A stretch of DNA of 38,778 bases from Microbacterium sp. SD291 (GCF_017355365.1 NZ_JADIJR010000028.1:1-38778), one strand, 5' to 3'; positions 26,566 to 35,195 are shown, counted from the first letter of the stretch. The notes: generated from the letters alone by a model not told the origin. Numbers and translations are program-made.

Positions 26566-29500
26566 GTGCAACCGTGATCAACGAGATCTTCGCGAAGCCG
26601 ATCGGGCGTGCTATCGAGGGTGTCATCAAGGCGGATGACACCTCGCATCTCGCGACAGAGGTCGAGGAGTACGTCCTCACGAATGAAGCCGCCAAGGGAC
26701 TTGAGCATGTGCTTGAGGCGTACACGAACTACACGAATGCCAACGGCGTGTGGATCTCGGGCTTCTTCGGGTCAGGTAAATCGCACCTGCTGAAGATGCT
26801 GGCGCACCTGCTTGGGGACATCGAGGGCCATGACTACCCACGCGCCCTCGTGTCTGAGCAGTTCCGCTCCAAGGCTGACGACGCGTTCCTGCCCGCGCTG
26901 ATCGAGAAGGCCGATCGGATCCACTCGCGCAGCCTCCTGTTCAACATCGATCAGAAGGCAACGCTGATCTCCAAGGATCAGAACGATGCCCTGTTGAAGG
27001 TGTTCGTGAAGATCTTCGATGAAGCGCGGGGGTATTACGGCAACCAGGGCCACATCGCTCGATTCGAGCGGGATCTTGATTCGCGTGGCCAGTATGACGA
27101 CTTCAAAGCGGCGTTCGCGCGCGCTGCGGGAATCGAATGGGTGCGGGGTCGCGAACAGGCGGCGCTCGAAGCAGGGAACATCGACAAGGCTTTCGCTGAG
27201 GTGAACGGCGCGGAGAGCCCGGGCATCATCCGTCAGTACAGTGCCAACTACTCGGTGTCGATCGAAGACTTCGCCGAAGAGGTCGCGGCGTGGCTTGAAA
27301 CGCAACCAGCAGGCTTCCGGCTGAACTTCTTCGTCGACGAGGTCGGCCAGTTCATCGGCACGAACACGCAGCTCATGCTGAACCTGCAAACCATCGCCGA
27401 GTCACTTGCCACGAAGTGCAACGGACGGGCGTGGATCTTCGTAACGTCGCAGGAGGACATGGAGAAGGTCGGCGGCGACCGGACCAAGCAGCAGGCGAAC
27501 GACTTCTCCAAGATCCAGGCTCGCTTCAAGAACCGGCTCAAGCTCACCAGCCAGGACGTCGAAGAGGTCATCCGCAAGCGTCTTCTCGCGAAGACGGATG
27601 CCGCTGCCGGTGCGGTCGCCGCGGTGTACGACGCCGAGCACGCGAACTTCAAGACTCTGTTCGACTTCGTCGAGGGTCGCCATTACCCGAACTATCGCGA
27701 CGGGTCACACTTCGTCGGCACGTACCCGTTCGTGACGTACCAGTTCCCTCTCTTCCAAGCCGCGATCGAGGGCATCAGCGACCACAACATCTTTGAAGGA
27801 CGCAATAGCTCCGTCGGTGAGCGGTCGATGCTCGGCGTCGTGCAGCAGGTTGCAACCCACCTTGCCGATCGGCCGCTCGGATCGTTGGCATCGTTCGACC
27901 AGATGTTCGAGGGCATCCGTGCCTCACTGAAATCCGCAAATCAGCGGGCGATCATCAACGCCGAGAGCGCCACCGGCAGCGGCAAGCTCAGCGCGCTCGC
28001 GGTGCGCCTTTTGAAGGCGCTGTTCTTGGTCAAGTACGTCGACAGCTTCAAGGCCACGGCCCGCAATCTTACGGTCCTGGTCTACGACCGCTTCGGTACG
28101 GATCTCATCCAGCTCGGTAAGGACGTCAACGAAGCCCTCAACGCGCTCGAGGCGCAGACCTACATTCAGCGCAATGGCGACCTGTACGACTACCTGACGA
28201 ACGAAGAGCAGAAGATCGAGCAGGAGATCAAGGACGTCGACATCGACAACTCCGAGGTCTCCGCGAAGCTCAACAAGCTTCTCGCCGAGTCGGTCGTGAA
28301 GACGACGAAGACGGTCGCGAAGAATGGCCAGAACTTCCCGTTCGGCTACAAGCTCGATGGCACCCCGTATGGCAAGCAGTACGAGCTGGCGCTGCACTTC
28401 ACCAGTCCCGAGACCGAGTTCAGCCTGGACCAGATCAAGGCGCACAGCGCGGGTCTCGATGAACTGCGCGTTGTTCTCCCGGCCGAGGCGAATCGGATCC
28501 TCGCGGATCTTCGCTTGCTGCTGAAGACCGAGAAGTACGTCAAGCGTGCACAGGGTTCGAGTCGCACTGCGATCGAGACCCGTATCCTCGGCGAGAAGGG
28601 CACTCAGAATTCAGAGCGCGAGAAGGAGATCGTCGAAAGGCTCCGCACTGCGGTCGGCAGCGCGACGCTGATTCACAATGCCGCAGTGATCGATGTCACC
28701 GCCAGCGATGCACAGACTCGAATCAATGACGGCTTCGCGAAGGTCATTGCGGCCACGTACACCAACCTGAGCATGCTGGGTGGCAAGACTTTCAGTGAGC
28801 AGGGTCTCAACGGACTGGTAAACCCGGCAGACGGGATGTTCGATGAGAGCCTCAGCATCCTAGAGGTGCCCGCAGATGATGTGCTCGGGCACCTGGAGAT
28901 GCGTGGCAAGCGGCATGAGATGGTCACGATGAAGCAGCTCGTCGACCGGTACTCCGCCAAGCCTTTTGGCTGGGACCAATGGTCGATCGCTGCGGTGGTG
29001 GCCCACCTCGCGGGACAGTCGAAGATCGAGCTTCAGCTCGACGGCAAAACACTCGCTCGCACCGAGATCACCGGGACTCTGCGCAACACGCAGCGATACC
29101 CGAACCTCGTCGTCGCTCCGCAGCGGGTCTATGACCAGAAGATCGTGAACACTTTCCGCAAGTTCGTCATCGAGTTCACCAACGACGGAAGCCTCACGAA
29201 GGATGCGGCTGAACTTGGCCGTGTCGGGAAGGAACACCTCGAATCGAAGCTCGTCGAGCTGAAGGCATTGCGGTCCGGTGCAGCTGCGTACCCGTTCATC
29301 GATCAGCTGGACGAACCGATCCGACTGCTGAGCGAACTGACGGCAAACAACGCCGATTGGTTCCTGGAGCATTTCAACGAGGCTGGCGCCAATGTCGACG
29401 AACTGCTGGATGCGAAGGACAACGCGATCGATCCGATCAAGGCGTTCCTGAATGGCAACCAGCGCAGCATCTACGACAACGCGACAAAGTTCATGCAGCT

Positions 29501-30092
29501 CAACCGCACGAACCTTGCGTTCCTGACTGCGAGTGTTTCGGACGGAGTCGAGATCGCACTCGAGGATCCGCAGATCTTCCGGGGCAACAGGACGACGCAG
29601 CTCGGAGCTGCGATCGCCGATCTACAGGCGCAGCTGGACACCATCGTTTCCACGGAGCGCGACGCTGCCATCGGATCGATCAACGACTACTGGAAGCAGG
29701 TGCCGGTCAGCGCAGCGTTTGAGCGTGCGACCGAGACCTCTCGGGAGTCTGTGACTCGCAAAGCAAAGGCCGTACTGGCGCGGGTACAGCAGGAGACGCA
29801 AATCCCCGCGATCCGCAACCTCGCGGCGCAGTTCGCTGACACGACCTACCCGGCCATCCTGGACGAGCTGGAATCGACCAGGCAGCTGAAGCAGGTTGTT
29901 GATCCTTCGGTGGATCCGGACACGCCGTCGATCGATCCCGTCCCGCCCAAGCAGAGCATCTCGATCAAGAAACTCTCGCTCCCCATGGCCGGTGGGCTGC
30001 TCGAAACCGAGGATGACATCAACGCGTACCTCGGCGAACTTCGTGCGCTACTCGTCTACACGATCAACGACAACAAGCGCATCACGCTCTAA
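26562..30092 (+). CDS. brxC: BrxC, BREX AAA+ ATPase
   Basis: A 1176-residue ATPase with Walker A GFFGSGKS at 67-74, followed by a candidate Walker B in LNFFVDEVGQFIG (about residue 255). The long C-terminal part has extended charged helices (for example a TNEEQKIEQEIKDVDIDNSE segment), consistent with an SMC-like or P-loop scaffold. Length and order match type 1 BrxC. Proposed roles are ATP-dependent DNA engagement or complex assembly with BrxB and PglZ. It overlaps brxB by four bases and leaves nine bases before pglX. Confidence 0.92.
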   Translation: MSATVINEIFAKPIGRAIEGVIKADDTSHLATEVEEYVLTNEAAKGLEHVLEAYTNYTNANGVWISGFFGSGKSHLLKMLAHLLGDIEGHDYPRALVSEQFRSKADDAFLPALIEKADRIHSRSLLFNIDQKATLISKDQNDALLKVFVKIFDEARGYYGNQGHIARFERDLDSRGQYDDFKAAFARAAGIEWVRGREQAALEAGNIDKAFAEVNGAESPGIIRQYSANYSVSIEDFAEEVAAWLETQPAGFRLNFFVDEVGQFIGTNTQLMLNLQTIAESLATKCNGRAWIFVTSQEDMEKVGGDRTKQQANDFSKIQARFKNRLKLTSQDVEEVIRKRLLAKTDAAAGAVAAVYDAEHANFKTLFDFVEGRHYPNYRDGSHFVGTYPFVTYQFPLFQAAIEGISDHNIFEGRNSSVGERSMLGVVQQVATHLADRPLGSLASFDQMFEGIRASLKSANQRAIINAESATGSGKLSALAVRLLKALFLVKYVDSFKATARNLTVLVYDRFGTDLIQLGKDVNEALNALEAQTYIQRNGDLYDYLTNEEQKIEQEIKDVDIDNSEVSAKLNKLLAESVVKTTKTVAKNGQNFPFGYKLDGTPYGKQYELALHFTSPETEFSLDQIKAHSAGLDELRVVLPAEANRILADLRLLLKTEKYVKRAQGSSRTAIETRILGEKGTQNSEREKEIVERLRTAVGSATLIHNAAVIDVTASDAQTRINDGFAKVIAATYTNLSMLGGKTFSEQGLNGLVNPADGMFDESLSILEVPADDVLGHLEMRGKRHEMVTMKQLVDRYSAKPFGWDQWSIAAVVAHLAGQSKIELQLDGKTLARTEITGTLRNTQRYPNLVVAPQRVYDQKIVNTFRKFVIEFTNDGSLTKDAAELGRVGKEHLESKLVELKALRSGAAAYPFIDQLDEPIRLLSELTANNADWFLEHFNEAGANVDELLDAKDNAIDPIKAFLNGNQRSIYDNATKFMQLNRTNLAFLTASVSDGVEIALEDPQIFRGNRTTQLGAAIADLQAQLDTIVSTERDAAIGSINDYWKQVPVSAAFERATETSRESVTRKAKAVLARVQQETQIPAIRNLAAQFADTTYPAILDELESTRQLKQVVDPSVDPDTPSIDPVPPKQSISIKKLSLPMAGGLLETEDDINAYLGELRALLVYTINDNKRITL

Positions 30093-30101
30093 GGAACAGG
30101 C

Positions 30102-32633
30102 ATGGACACGAAAGCCCTGGAGAGTTTTGCGAAAGCTGCTCGCCGCGAAATGATCGCTGCGGTCTCGGCGCAGGCGTCGGCAGTGCTCGCCCCCGGATCG
30201 GTCGCCCGAACTGAGCGAGCGGAGACGGTGCGTCGACTCGAAACCGAGATCGCCGAGCACGGCCATGAGCACGTGATCGACAAGGTCGCCTATACCTGGT
30301 TCAACCGACTCATCGCCTTGCGGTTCATGGACGCGAGCGGATACACGGGCGCTGGGATCGTCTCGCCCGCGCAAGCCCAAGTACACGGCCAGCCCGAGAT
30401 TCTTGCCGATGCGAAGCGCGGAGACATCGACGCCGATGTCGTCACGAGCTCCGCCACGCGGGGCGCCATTCTCGGCCTGCTCGATGGCACTCGCCGCAGC
30501 ACCGATGCGGAGGGCGAAGCATATGCGTTGCTGCTCACCGAGTACTGCCGCTACTGGCACAAGTCGATGCCGTTCATGTTCGAACGCGAAGGCGACTACA
30601 CCGAATTGCTGGTCCCCGCGGGCCTGCTTGCCGATGGCGGCATCGTGGCCCGTGCCCGTAACGTGCTCACTGAAGAGGTCTGCGACGACGTCGAGGTCAT
30701 CGGCTGGCTCTACCAGTTCTACATCTCCGAGCGAAAGGACGAGGTGTTCGCCGGGTTCAAGAAGAACAAGAAGGCTGGGGCCGACGAGATCCCTGCCGCG
30801 ACGCAGCTCTTCACCCCGCACTGGATCGTCCGTTACCTCGTCGAGAACTCGGTCGGCAGGCTGTGGATGCTCAACAGGCCAGCCTCTCGACTCGCCGACC
30901 GCATGGACTACTACATCGCACCGGTCGACGAGGAGAGTGACTTCCTGAAGCTCTCCGGGCCGGAAGAGCTGACCGTGATCGACCCAGCCTGCGGCTCGGG
31001 TCACATGCTCACCTACGCCTTCGACCTGCTCTACGCAATCTACGAAGAAGAGGGCTATGCCCCCTCCGAGATTCCGAGCCTGATCCTCACACACAACATC
31101 CACGGCACCGAGATCGATCCGCGCGCTGGTGCGCTTGCCGCGTTCGCACTCACCATGAAAGCTCGGGCGAACGACCGCCGATTCCTTGCTCGTGGCATCA
31201 AGCCGTCGATCTGCGTGATCGAGCCGATCAGTTTTAGCGCCGACGAGATCCAGATTCTTACTGCTGACGTGGTCCACGGGTCGCCAGATCACGTGTTCTG
31301 GAACCAGTTCGAGCATGCCGATACCTTCGGATCTCTGATCCAGCCCGACTCAGGGCCGTTGAGGGTCGTGGCCGATTCGCTTGAGCACTTCGCCGAGGCT
31401 GATTCCTTGCTGTTCGCAGATGCTGTAGGGCGCGCATGGAAGCTCGTGCGGCAGGTGGAGGTGCTCTCCGCGAGATACGCGGTGGTGGTTGCGAACCCGC
31501 CGTACATGGGTGGGAAGCAGATGAACGCCCTCCTTTCACAGTTCATGAAAGACGAGTACCCAAACAGCAAGTCGGACCTGTTCGCAGCCTTCATCGAACG
31601 CTGCACCAAGCTCGCGGGGTCGCGAGGAGCAGTGGCGATGATCACGATGCAGTCGTGGATGTTCCTGAGTTCATACGAGAGGCTTCGAGCCGCGCTCCTG
31701 ACGAATCAACGATTCGCCTCGATGCTGCACCTTGGTGCTCGCGCCTTCGACGCGATCGGCGGTGACGTCGTCTCCGCGACGGCGTTCGTCCTGGAGAACG
31801 TGCCACCAGATGCCCGAGGCATTGCTCGCACGCGGGCTGGAGTCTTCATCCGCCTCGTTGATGGGACGTCCGAAGCCGAGAAGGTATCCGCGCTGAGCGT
31901 GGCCCTCGAAGCGCGCACGAAGGACGCGGGCTTGCACCTGGCATCGGACTCCGACTTCGAGGCCATTCCCGGCTCGCCGATCGTTTACTGGCTCAGTGAA
32001 AAGATGCGGGCCGTCTTCACTCACCCAGCGATCGCATCGCGCTACCAAGCCAAAGCTGGCCCTGGGACCCGTGATGATCAGATATTCCTGCGGCTTCACT
32101 GGGAAGTTGAGCGCCGCAAGATTGGAGAGTCCAAGAAGTGGGTGTTGACCGACAAGGCCGGAGAGTTCCGCAAGTGGTATGCGGGGTGCTCCTACGTGAT
32201 GGACTGGGGGAACGACGGCTACAGGATTAGGAATCACACCAACCCGGACGGCTCACTTAAGTCGCGCCCACAGAACACCCAGTTCATGTTCAGGGAGGGA
32301 GTCGCCTGGGGCAAAGTCGGATCGGGCGAAACAAGTTTCCGTTGGCGTCCACAAGGATTCGGTTTCAACGACGCCGCCCCAACGATATTCGGCCGCGATC
32401 CTTTCCGGCTTCTGGGACCGCTGAACTCGGCGACCGCAACGCTCGTACTTTCAGCGACGGGTTCAACGCTGAATGTGCAGACCGGAATGATCGCCGACCT
32501 GCCGTTCGGCGACGTCGAATCCCCTGACGCTAGTCAGCTTGCATCGCAACTGGTCTCGGGTTCAAAGCTTGATTGGGACTCCCAGGAGATATCTTGGGAC
32601 TTCGCGAGAAACCCGTTGGTTGCACTGGCGTGA
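30102..32633 (+). CDS. pglX: PglX N-terminal methyltransferase plus recognition region (expressed cassette)
   Basis: BREX PglX is the N6-adenine methyltransferase that marks self DNA. This 843-residue product has SAM motif DPACGSGH (294-301) and catalytic NPPY (465-468), then a target-recognition region (about 480-843). It lacks the C-terminal third of normal type 1 PglX (about 1200 residues); that part is the separate gene at 35196-36158, and the lengths together (843 + 320) fit a full protein. Residues from Met482 onward lie in the invertible segment and are duplicated, in diverged form, on the other strand. The start has AAGGAAC upstream. Ending at NPLVALA, just where uninterrupted PglX would continue, it looks like a designed break and not a random truncation. 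Confidence 0.9.
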   Translation: MDTKALESFAKAARREMIAAVSAQASAVLAPGSVARTERAETVRRLETEIAEHGHEHVIDKVAYTWFNRLIALRFMDASGYTGAGIVSPAQAQVHGQPEILADAKRGDIDADVVTSSATRGAILGLLDGTRRSTDAEGEAYALLLTEYCRYWHKSMPFMFEREGDYTELLVPAGLLADGGIVARARNVLTEEVCDDVEVIGWLYQFYISERKDEVFAGFKKNKKAGADEIPAATQLFTPHWIVRYLVENSVGRLWMLNRPASRLADRMDYYIAPVDEESDFLKLSGPEELTVIDPACGSGHMLTYAFDLLYAIYEEEGYAPSEIPSLILTHNIHGTEIDPRAGALAAFALTMKARANDRRFLARGIKPSICVIEPISFSADEIQILTADVVHGSPDHVFWNQFEHADTFGSLIQPDSGPLRVVADSLEHFAEADSLLFADAVGRAWKLVRQVEVLSARYAVVVANPPYMGGKQMNALLSQFMKDEYPNSKSDLFAAFIERCTKLAGSRGAVAMITMQSWMFLSSYERLRAALLTNQRFASMLHLGARAFDAIGGDVVSATAFVLENVPPDARGIARTRAGVFIRLVDGTSEAEKVSALSVALEARTKDAGLHLASDSDFEAIPGSPIVYWLSEKMRAVFTHPAIASRYQAKAGPGTRDDQIFLRLHWEVERRKIGESKKWVLTDKAGEFRKWYAGCSYVMDWGNDGYRIRNHTNPDGSLKSRPQNTQFMFREGVAWGKVGSGETSFRWRPQGFGFNDAAPTIFGRDPFRLLGPLNSATATLVLSATGSTLNVQTGMIADLPFGDVESPDASQLASQLVSGSKLDWDSQEISWDFARNPLVALA
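31537..31561 (+). repeat. Inverted repeat 1, left arm
   Basis: 25 bp matching the reverse complement of 33730-33754 at 24 of 25 positions. It contains the palindrome TTCATGAA and ends GACGAGTACCC. Outside this block the two cassettes fall to roughly half identity by eye, so the repeat is sharply bounded. It begins about 11 codons after the NPPY motif. Confidence 0.9.
31977..32011 (+). repeat. Inverted repeat 2, left arm (inside recognition region)
   Basis: 35 bp matching the reverse complement of 33307-33341 at 34 of 35 positions, encoding SPIVYWLSEKMRA. Even third codon positions are conserved, including AGT and GAA codons that are not favoured in this GC-rich DNA, which suggests recent exchange and not only protein constraint. 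Confidence 0.85.
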
Positions 32634-32651
32634 CAGTAACGGCACCGGTCA

Positions 32652-33746
32652 CTAGCCCCGGGCGAGAGCCACCAGAGGATTCTCCCTGAACGACCACGAA
32701 GTCTCGCTTGAGTCCCAATCCGCCTTGGATTCGGCGATGAGGCGCTTGGTCCGAGCTCGCCGCTCGTCAAGGTCTTCCGTACTCAGGATAGGCAGGGATG
32801 CCACCTGGCCAATCTCGAAATTGAGCGTCGGCGCCATTGCTTCCAGCAACTGCCTTGCAGGCTCCGAGTTCGCGATAGCGCAGATGTCAAGGAGATCGGC
32901 CTCGCCCCCGAAAACCGGGGTTCCCGCCACGTCGAAGACAAACCCCTCCGGGTACATGCGGAAGGCCGGCGAACCGCTGCTCACTTTCGACCAGGAGACT
33001 GACGGGAGGAAATAGAAGTCGCGTGACGGCAGCTTGTTGCCGCTGACCTTCAGAATCTCGTAGTTCTCGATGTCAAAGGCGAGAACGTACTCCTGGTTCC
33101 CATACCACTTCCGGAACGAGCCTCCCTTGTTGAGGCCGACCCACTTCCGGCCGGTGTTGTGGACTTCTGCGGCTGACATTGCGTCGCGGATGCTCCGCAG
33201 TTCGCTCACCTCGTACCAGCGACGCGCGAACCGATTGACGTCCCCGCCGTGCATACCCGCCTTGGGGCTACCGATCCGGCTCATCGGTCGGCCGATGTTG
33301 AAGGCCGCCCGCATCTTTTCACTGAGCCAGTAGACGATCGGACTTCCCGGTATGGCCGCGATGTCAGCGCTAGACGCGAGGTGGAAGCCTGCGTCGGGGG
33401 TCCGTCGGGCTAGTGCGACCCGCAGATCCTGCTCCTTGCGTTCTGCACCGAGTGGCGTTAGGCGGACGAACGGGGCGTGGCGGTCGCGGCCGCCTGACAT
33501 CGACAGAACGAACGCCGCGTTGGCTCCGAAGATGTCAGGGTGGTTGGACACGTCCCTCATGTGGACGAAGGAGTCGAAGGCGTGGCCGTTGAGCAGCCGC
33601 AACCGCATTGCCTCGAACGACTTGATGGACATCCAAGTGTCGCCAATGACGATGGCGAGTAGCCCACGGCGGTCTGCGAGTTCGATCCCGCGGACCACGA
33701 ACGCCCCGTAGAGGTCTTGCTTGACATCCGGGTACTCGTCCTTCAT
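32652..33746 (-). CDS. Stored alternative PglX recognition cassette (silent, no promoter or start of its own)
   Basis: 364 codons, homologous to residues 482-843 of the expressed PglX but diverged over most of its length. It shares the FMKDEYP start, the IPGSPIVYWLSEKMRAAF core, an FRKWYG segment and the ending NPLVALA. It has no methyltransferase motifs (SAM or NPPY). The first Met has no ribosome-binding site, and the frame is closed by a stop about 12 codons upstream, so it is probably not translated in this orientation. There are no internal stops or frameshifts over 1.1 kb, so it is under selection and presumably used after inversion. Confidence 0.85.
   Translation of the reverse strand: MKDEYPDVKQDLYGAFVVRGIELADRRGLLAIVIGDTWMSIKSFEAMRLRLLNGHAFDSFVHMRDVSNHPDIFGANAAFVLSMSGGRDRHAPFVRLTPLGAERKEQDLRVALARRTPDAGFHLASSADIAAIPGSPIVYWLSEKMRAAFNIGRPMSRIGSPKAGMHGGDVNRFARRWYEVSELRSIRDAMSAAEVHNTGRKWVGLNKGGSFRKWYGNQEYVLAFDIENYEILKVSGNKLPSRDFYFLPSVSWSKVSSGSPAFRMYPEGFVFDVAGTPVFGGEADLLDICAIANSEPARQLLEAMAPTLNFEIGQVASLPILSTEDLDERRARTKRLIAESKADWDSSETSWSFRENPLVALARG
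33307..33341 (-). repeat. Inverted repeat 2, right arm
   Basis: Partner of 31977-32011 within the stored cassette. It divides that cassette into a first part of about 135 codons and a second part of about 220 codons, so recombination here would exchange only the distal halves. Confidence 0.85.
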
Positions 33747-33754
33747 GAACTGTG
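33730..33754 (-). repeat. Inverted repeat 1, right arm
   Basis: Partner of 31537-31561, one mismatch (G for A after TTCATGAA). On the minus strand the open frame extends only about 12 codons upstream of this arm before a stop, so the arm marks the truncated 5' end of the stored cassette. The recombinase start codon is 124 bases further right. Confidence 0.9.
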
Positions 33755-33827
33755 TTGCGGTCGACAGAGAAAGCGTGACTCAACCATGCGGCGTCGTCGC
33801 GTCGTAGCTTGGAAGCCGATGCGGAAT

Positions 33828-33850
33828 GGCTACCCGAATGGCTACCCGAA
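33828..33850 (+). repeat. Tandem 12-bp repeat upstream of the recombinase
   Basis: Two copies of GGCTACCCGAAT (second one ending GAA) with a 12-bp period, just before the recombinase start. A matching pair in the same direction follows the gene at 35113-35136. The right copy sits where a -35 element would be expected for the proposed leaderless promoter. Possible arm-type recombinase sites or operators. Confidence 0.75.
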
Positions 33851-33865
33851 CCAAGATTGGATTTC

Positions 33866-33871
33866 TATCAT
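33866..33871 (+). promoter_or_regulatory. Possible -10 element for leaderless recombinase mRNA
   Basis: TATCAT is positioned so that transcription would begin at or next to the ATG at 33878. No ribosome-binding site precedes that ATG, which suits leaderless translation, common in actinobacteria. No -35 is recognisable; the 12-bp repeats occupy that position. Confidence 0.4.
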
Positions 33872-33877
33872 GGTGTC

Positions 33878-35095
33878 ATGCCGAAGGGCACGCAACGCAG
33901 CAAGGGTACCGGATCGATCTACCAGAATTCCCGAGGACAGTGGGTTGCCTCGATCGAGGCCGGGTGGACCGAGCGCGGCGTGCGACGGCGTATCACAGTG
34001 AAGGCGCGCACCGCCGTTGCCGTTCGTCAGCGTCTCGCCGAGGTACAGCAGCGGATTGCTGCGGAGGGGCCAACTGCGCACATGAACGGCGCCATCACGG
34101 TCAAGAGATGGGCCGATCGATGGCTCGATCAACGGCAACGGGTCGTGCGGCCTGGCACCTACGTTTCAGATCGCTCCGGTGTGAACCGATGGATTGTGCC
34201 GACCATTGGGCACGTGCGTCTCGATTCTCTCGTACCCGCCGACATTCGGAAGGTTACGTCGGCGCAGGAGACCGCCGGGCTTGCCCTGTCGACGATCCAG
34301 CGCACACATATGGTGCTCAGCAAGATCCTCACCGACGCGGTTGCTGAGGGCTACCAGGTGCCCCAACGGGCGCGTGAGGTGGACGGTCTGGGTAGCGGGC
34401 GCTCACCGAGACAATCGTTGAGCGTGGATGCCGCGGCGAAAATACTCGCGGTTGCGCTCACCCGTCCCGATGCTTCGCGATGGGTCGCAGCGCTTATCGA
34501 AGGCCTGCGGCCCGCGGAGGCACTGGGTCTAACCTGGGACATGGTCGATCTTGAGTCTGCGACGGTGACCCTTGACTGGCAGCTCAAGGCGCTGCCGTAC
34601 GCTGCGTTTCGCGAGCCCGAGAGCGGGTTCCGGATCCCGCGGGGGTTCGAGTCCCGCCAGCTCCATGGCGCGTACCATCTCGTTCGGCCGAAGACCCGCG
34701 CGGGGAGTCGCGTCGTTCCGCTCGTCCCCTGGCTCGTGGAAGCACTCGCAAGTTGGGCCGACCGCGCACCGTCATCGCCGTGCGCGCTTGTCTGGCCTCG
34801 CGACGATGGCACACCACGTTCGCCGGAGGTCGACCGTCGGCAGTGGTACGAAATCGCGGAAGCAGCCGAGGTGACAGTTACGCTCCCCGACGGCAGCACC
34901 CGGCGCCCGCTGCTATACGAGGCGAGGCATACAGCGGCCACGCTGATGCTGGCGAACGGAGTCGACGAAACCACAATCAAGGCCGTCCTCGGACACTCCT
35001 CAGTGCTCAGCACGCAGTCATATCTGCATTCTGATACGGCGCGAGCTCGGGCGGCACTAGTCGTGTCCGCGGACGTTGTCGGACTCGGACGATAA
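33878..35095 (+). CDS. Tyrosine recombinase inside the BREX locus (probable PglX inversion enzyme)
   Basis: A 405-residue phage/ICE-type integrase: an N-terminal AP2-like arm-binding domain (GSIYQNSRGQWVASIEAG, 12-29), a core-binding SAM-like domain (75-160) and a catalytic domain. Catalytic residues are Arg211 (GLRPAE), Lys272 (RPKT), Arg350 (YEARHT), His373 (GHSS) and Tyr382. The histidine normally at the start of the HxxR motif is Tyr347. The start at MPKGTQ is chosen over an upstream ATG because the added residues encode the 12-bp repeats and the conserved domain begins here. It sits between the invertible cassettes and the PglX C-terminal gene. An ICE integrase would be at an element end, so inversion of pglX is the better explanation. 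Confidence 0.88.
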   Translation: MPKGTQRSKGTGSIYQNSRGQWVASIEAGWTERGVRRRITVKARTAVAVRQRLAEVQQRIAAEGPTAHMNGAITVKRWADRWLDQRQRVVRPGTYVSDRSGVNRWIVPTIGHVRLDSLVPADIRKVTSAQETAGLALSTIQRTHMVLSKILTDAVAEGYQVPQRAREVDGLGSGRSPRQSLSVDAAAKILAVALTRPDASRWVAALIEGLRPAEALGLTWDMVDLESATVTLDWQLKALPYAAFREPESGFRIPRGFESRQLHGAYHLVRPKTRAGSRVVPLVPWLVEALASWADRAPSSPCALVWPRDDGTPRSPEVDRRQWYEIAEAAEVTVTLPDGSTRRPLLYEARHTAATLMLANGVDETTIKAVLGHSSVLSTQSYLHSDTARARAALVVSADVVGLGR

Positions 35096-35112
35096 CCTTG
35101 GGGATGTACATC

Positions 35113-35136
35113 GGCTACCCCGATGGCTACCCCCAT
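35113..35136 (+). repeat. Tandem 12-bp repeat downstream of the recombinase
   Basis: Two copies of GGCTACCCCGAT/GGCTACCCCCAT with a 12-bp period, in the same orientation as the pair at 33828-33850. It lies in the 100-base gap between the recombinase stop and the PglX C-terminal gene. The pairs flank the recombinase gene as direct repeats about 1285 bp apart. Confidence 0.7.
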
Positions 35137-35195
35137 GCTCGGGCGGACTCGAGGGGGAAGGCTGACACTCCAACGAACTCTCGTAAGGACAGCCA

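Larger units (their letters stand above)
31537..33754. other. Putative invertible segment carrying two alternative PglX recognition cassettes
   Basis: A 2.2-kb head-to-head arrangement bounded by a 25-bp inverted repeat. It holds the 3' part of pglX and, on the minus strand, a second recognition cassette of almost equal length (362 against 364 residues from the shared Met). The two stop codons lie 18 bases apart in the middle. Both repeat arms are read as FMKDEYP, so inversion would replace one cassette with the other in frame. A tyrosine recombinase gene lies immediately outside. Confidence 0.85.

Noticed and set aside
26700..26716. Fifth XRE operator-like sequence (TTGAGCATG) in brxC
   Set aside because: Only a half-site, in coding sequence, without the palindromic second half.
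30048..31316. Long open frame on the minus strand (422 codons)
   Set aside because: Antisense to the pglX methyltransferase domain; no recognisable domain and it crosses the brxC-pglX junction.
32628..32654. Hairpin terminator between the convergent pglX cassettes
   Set aside because: Only a five-base GTGAC/GTCAC pairing with a long loop and no U-tract.
34641..34665. tRNA 3'-end-like sequence (GGTTCGAGTCCCGCC followed by AGCTCCA) inside the recombinase gene
   Set aside because: The T-stem has a G-G mismatch, no other tRNA arms precede it, and the encoded GFRIPRGFESRQLHGAYHL region fits the normal variable insert before the Lys-bearing strand of related integrases.
33878..35095. The recombinase as the ICE's own integrase
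   Set aside because: It lies in the middle of the BREX operon, far from any plausible element end, with inverted cassettes beside it; an ICE integrase would sit next to an att site at one end. Not fully excluded without the rest of the element.
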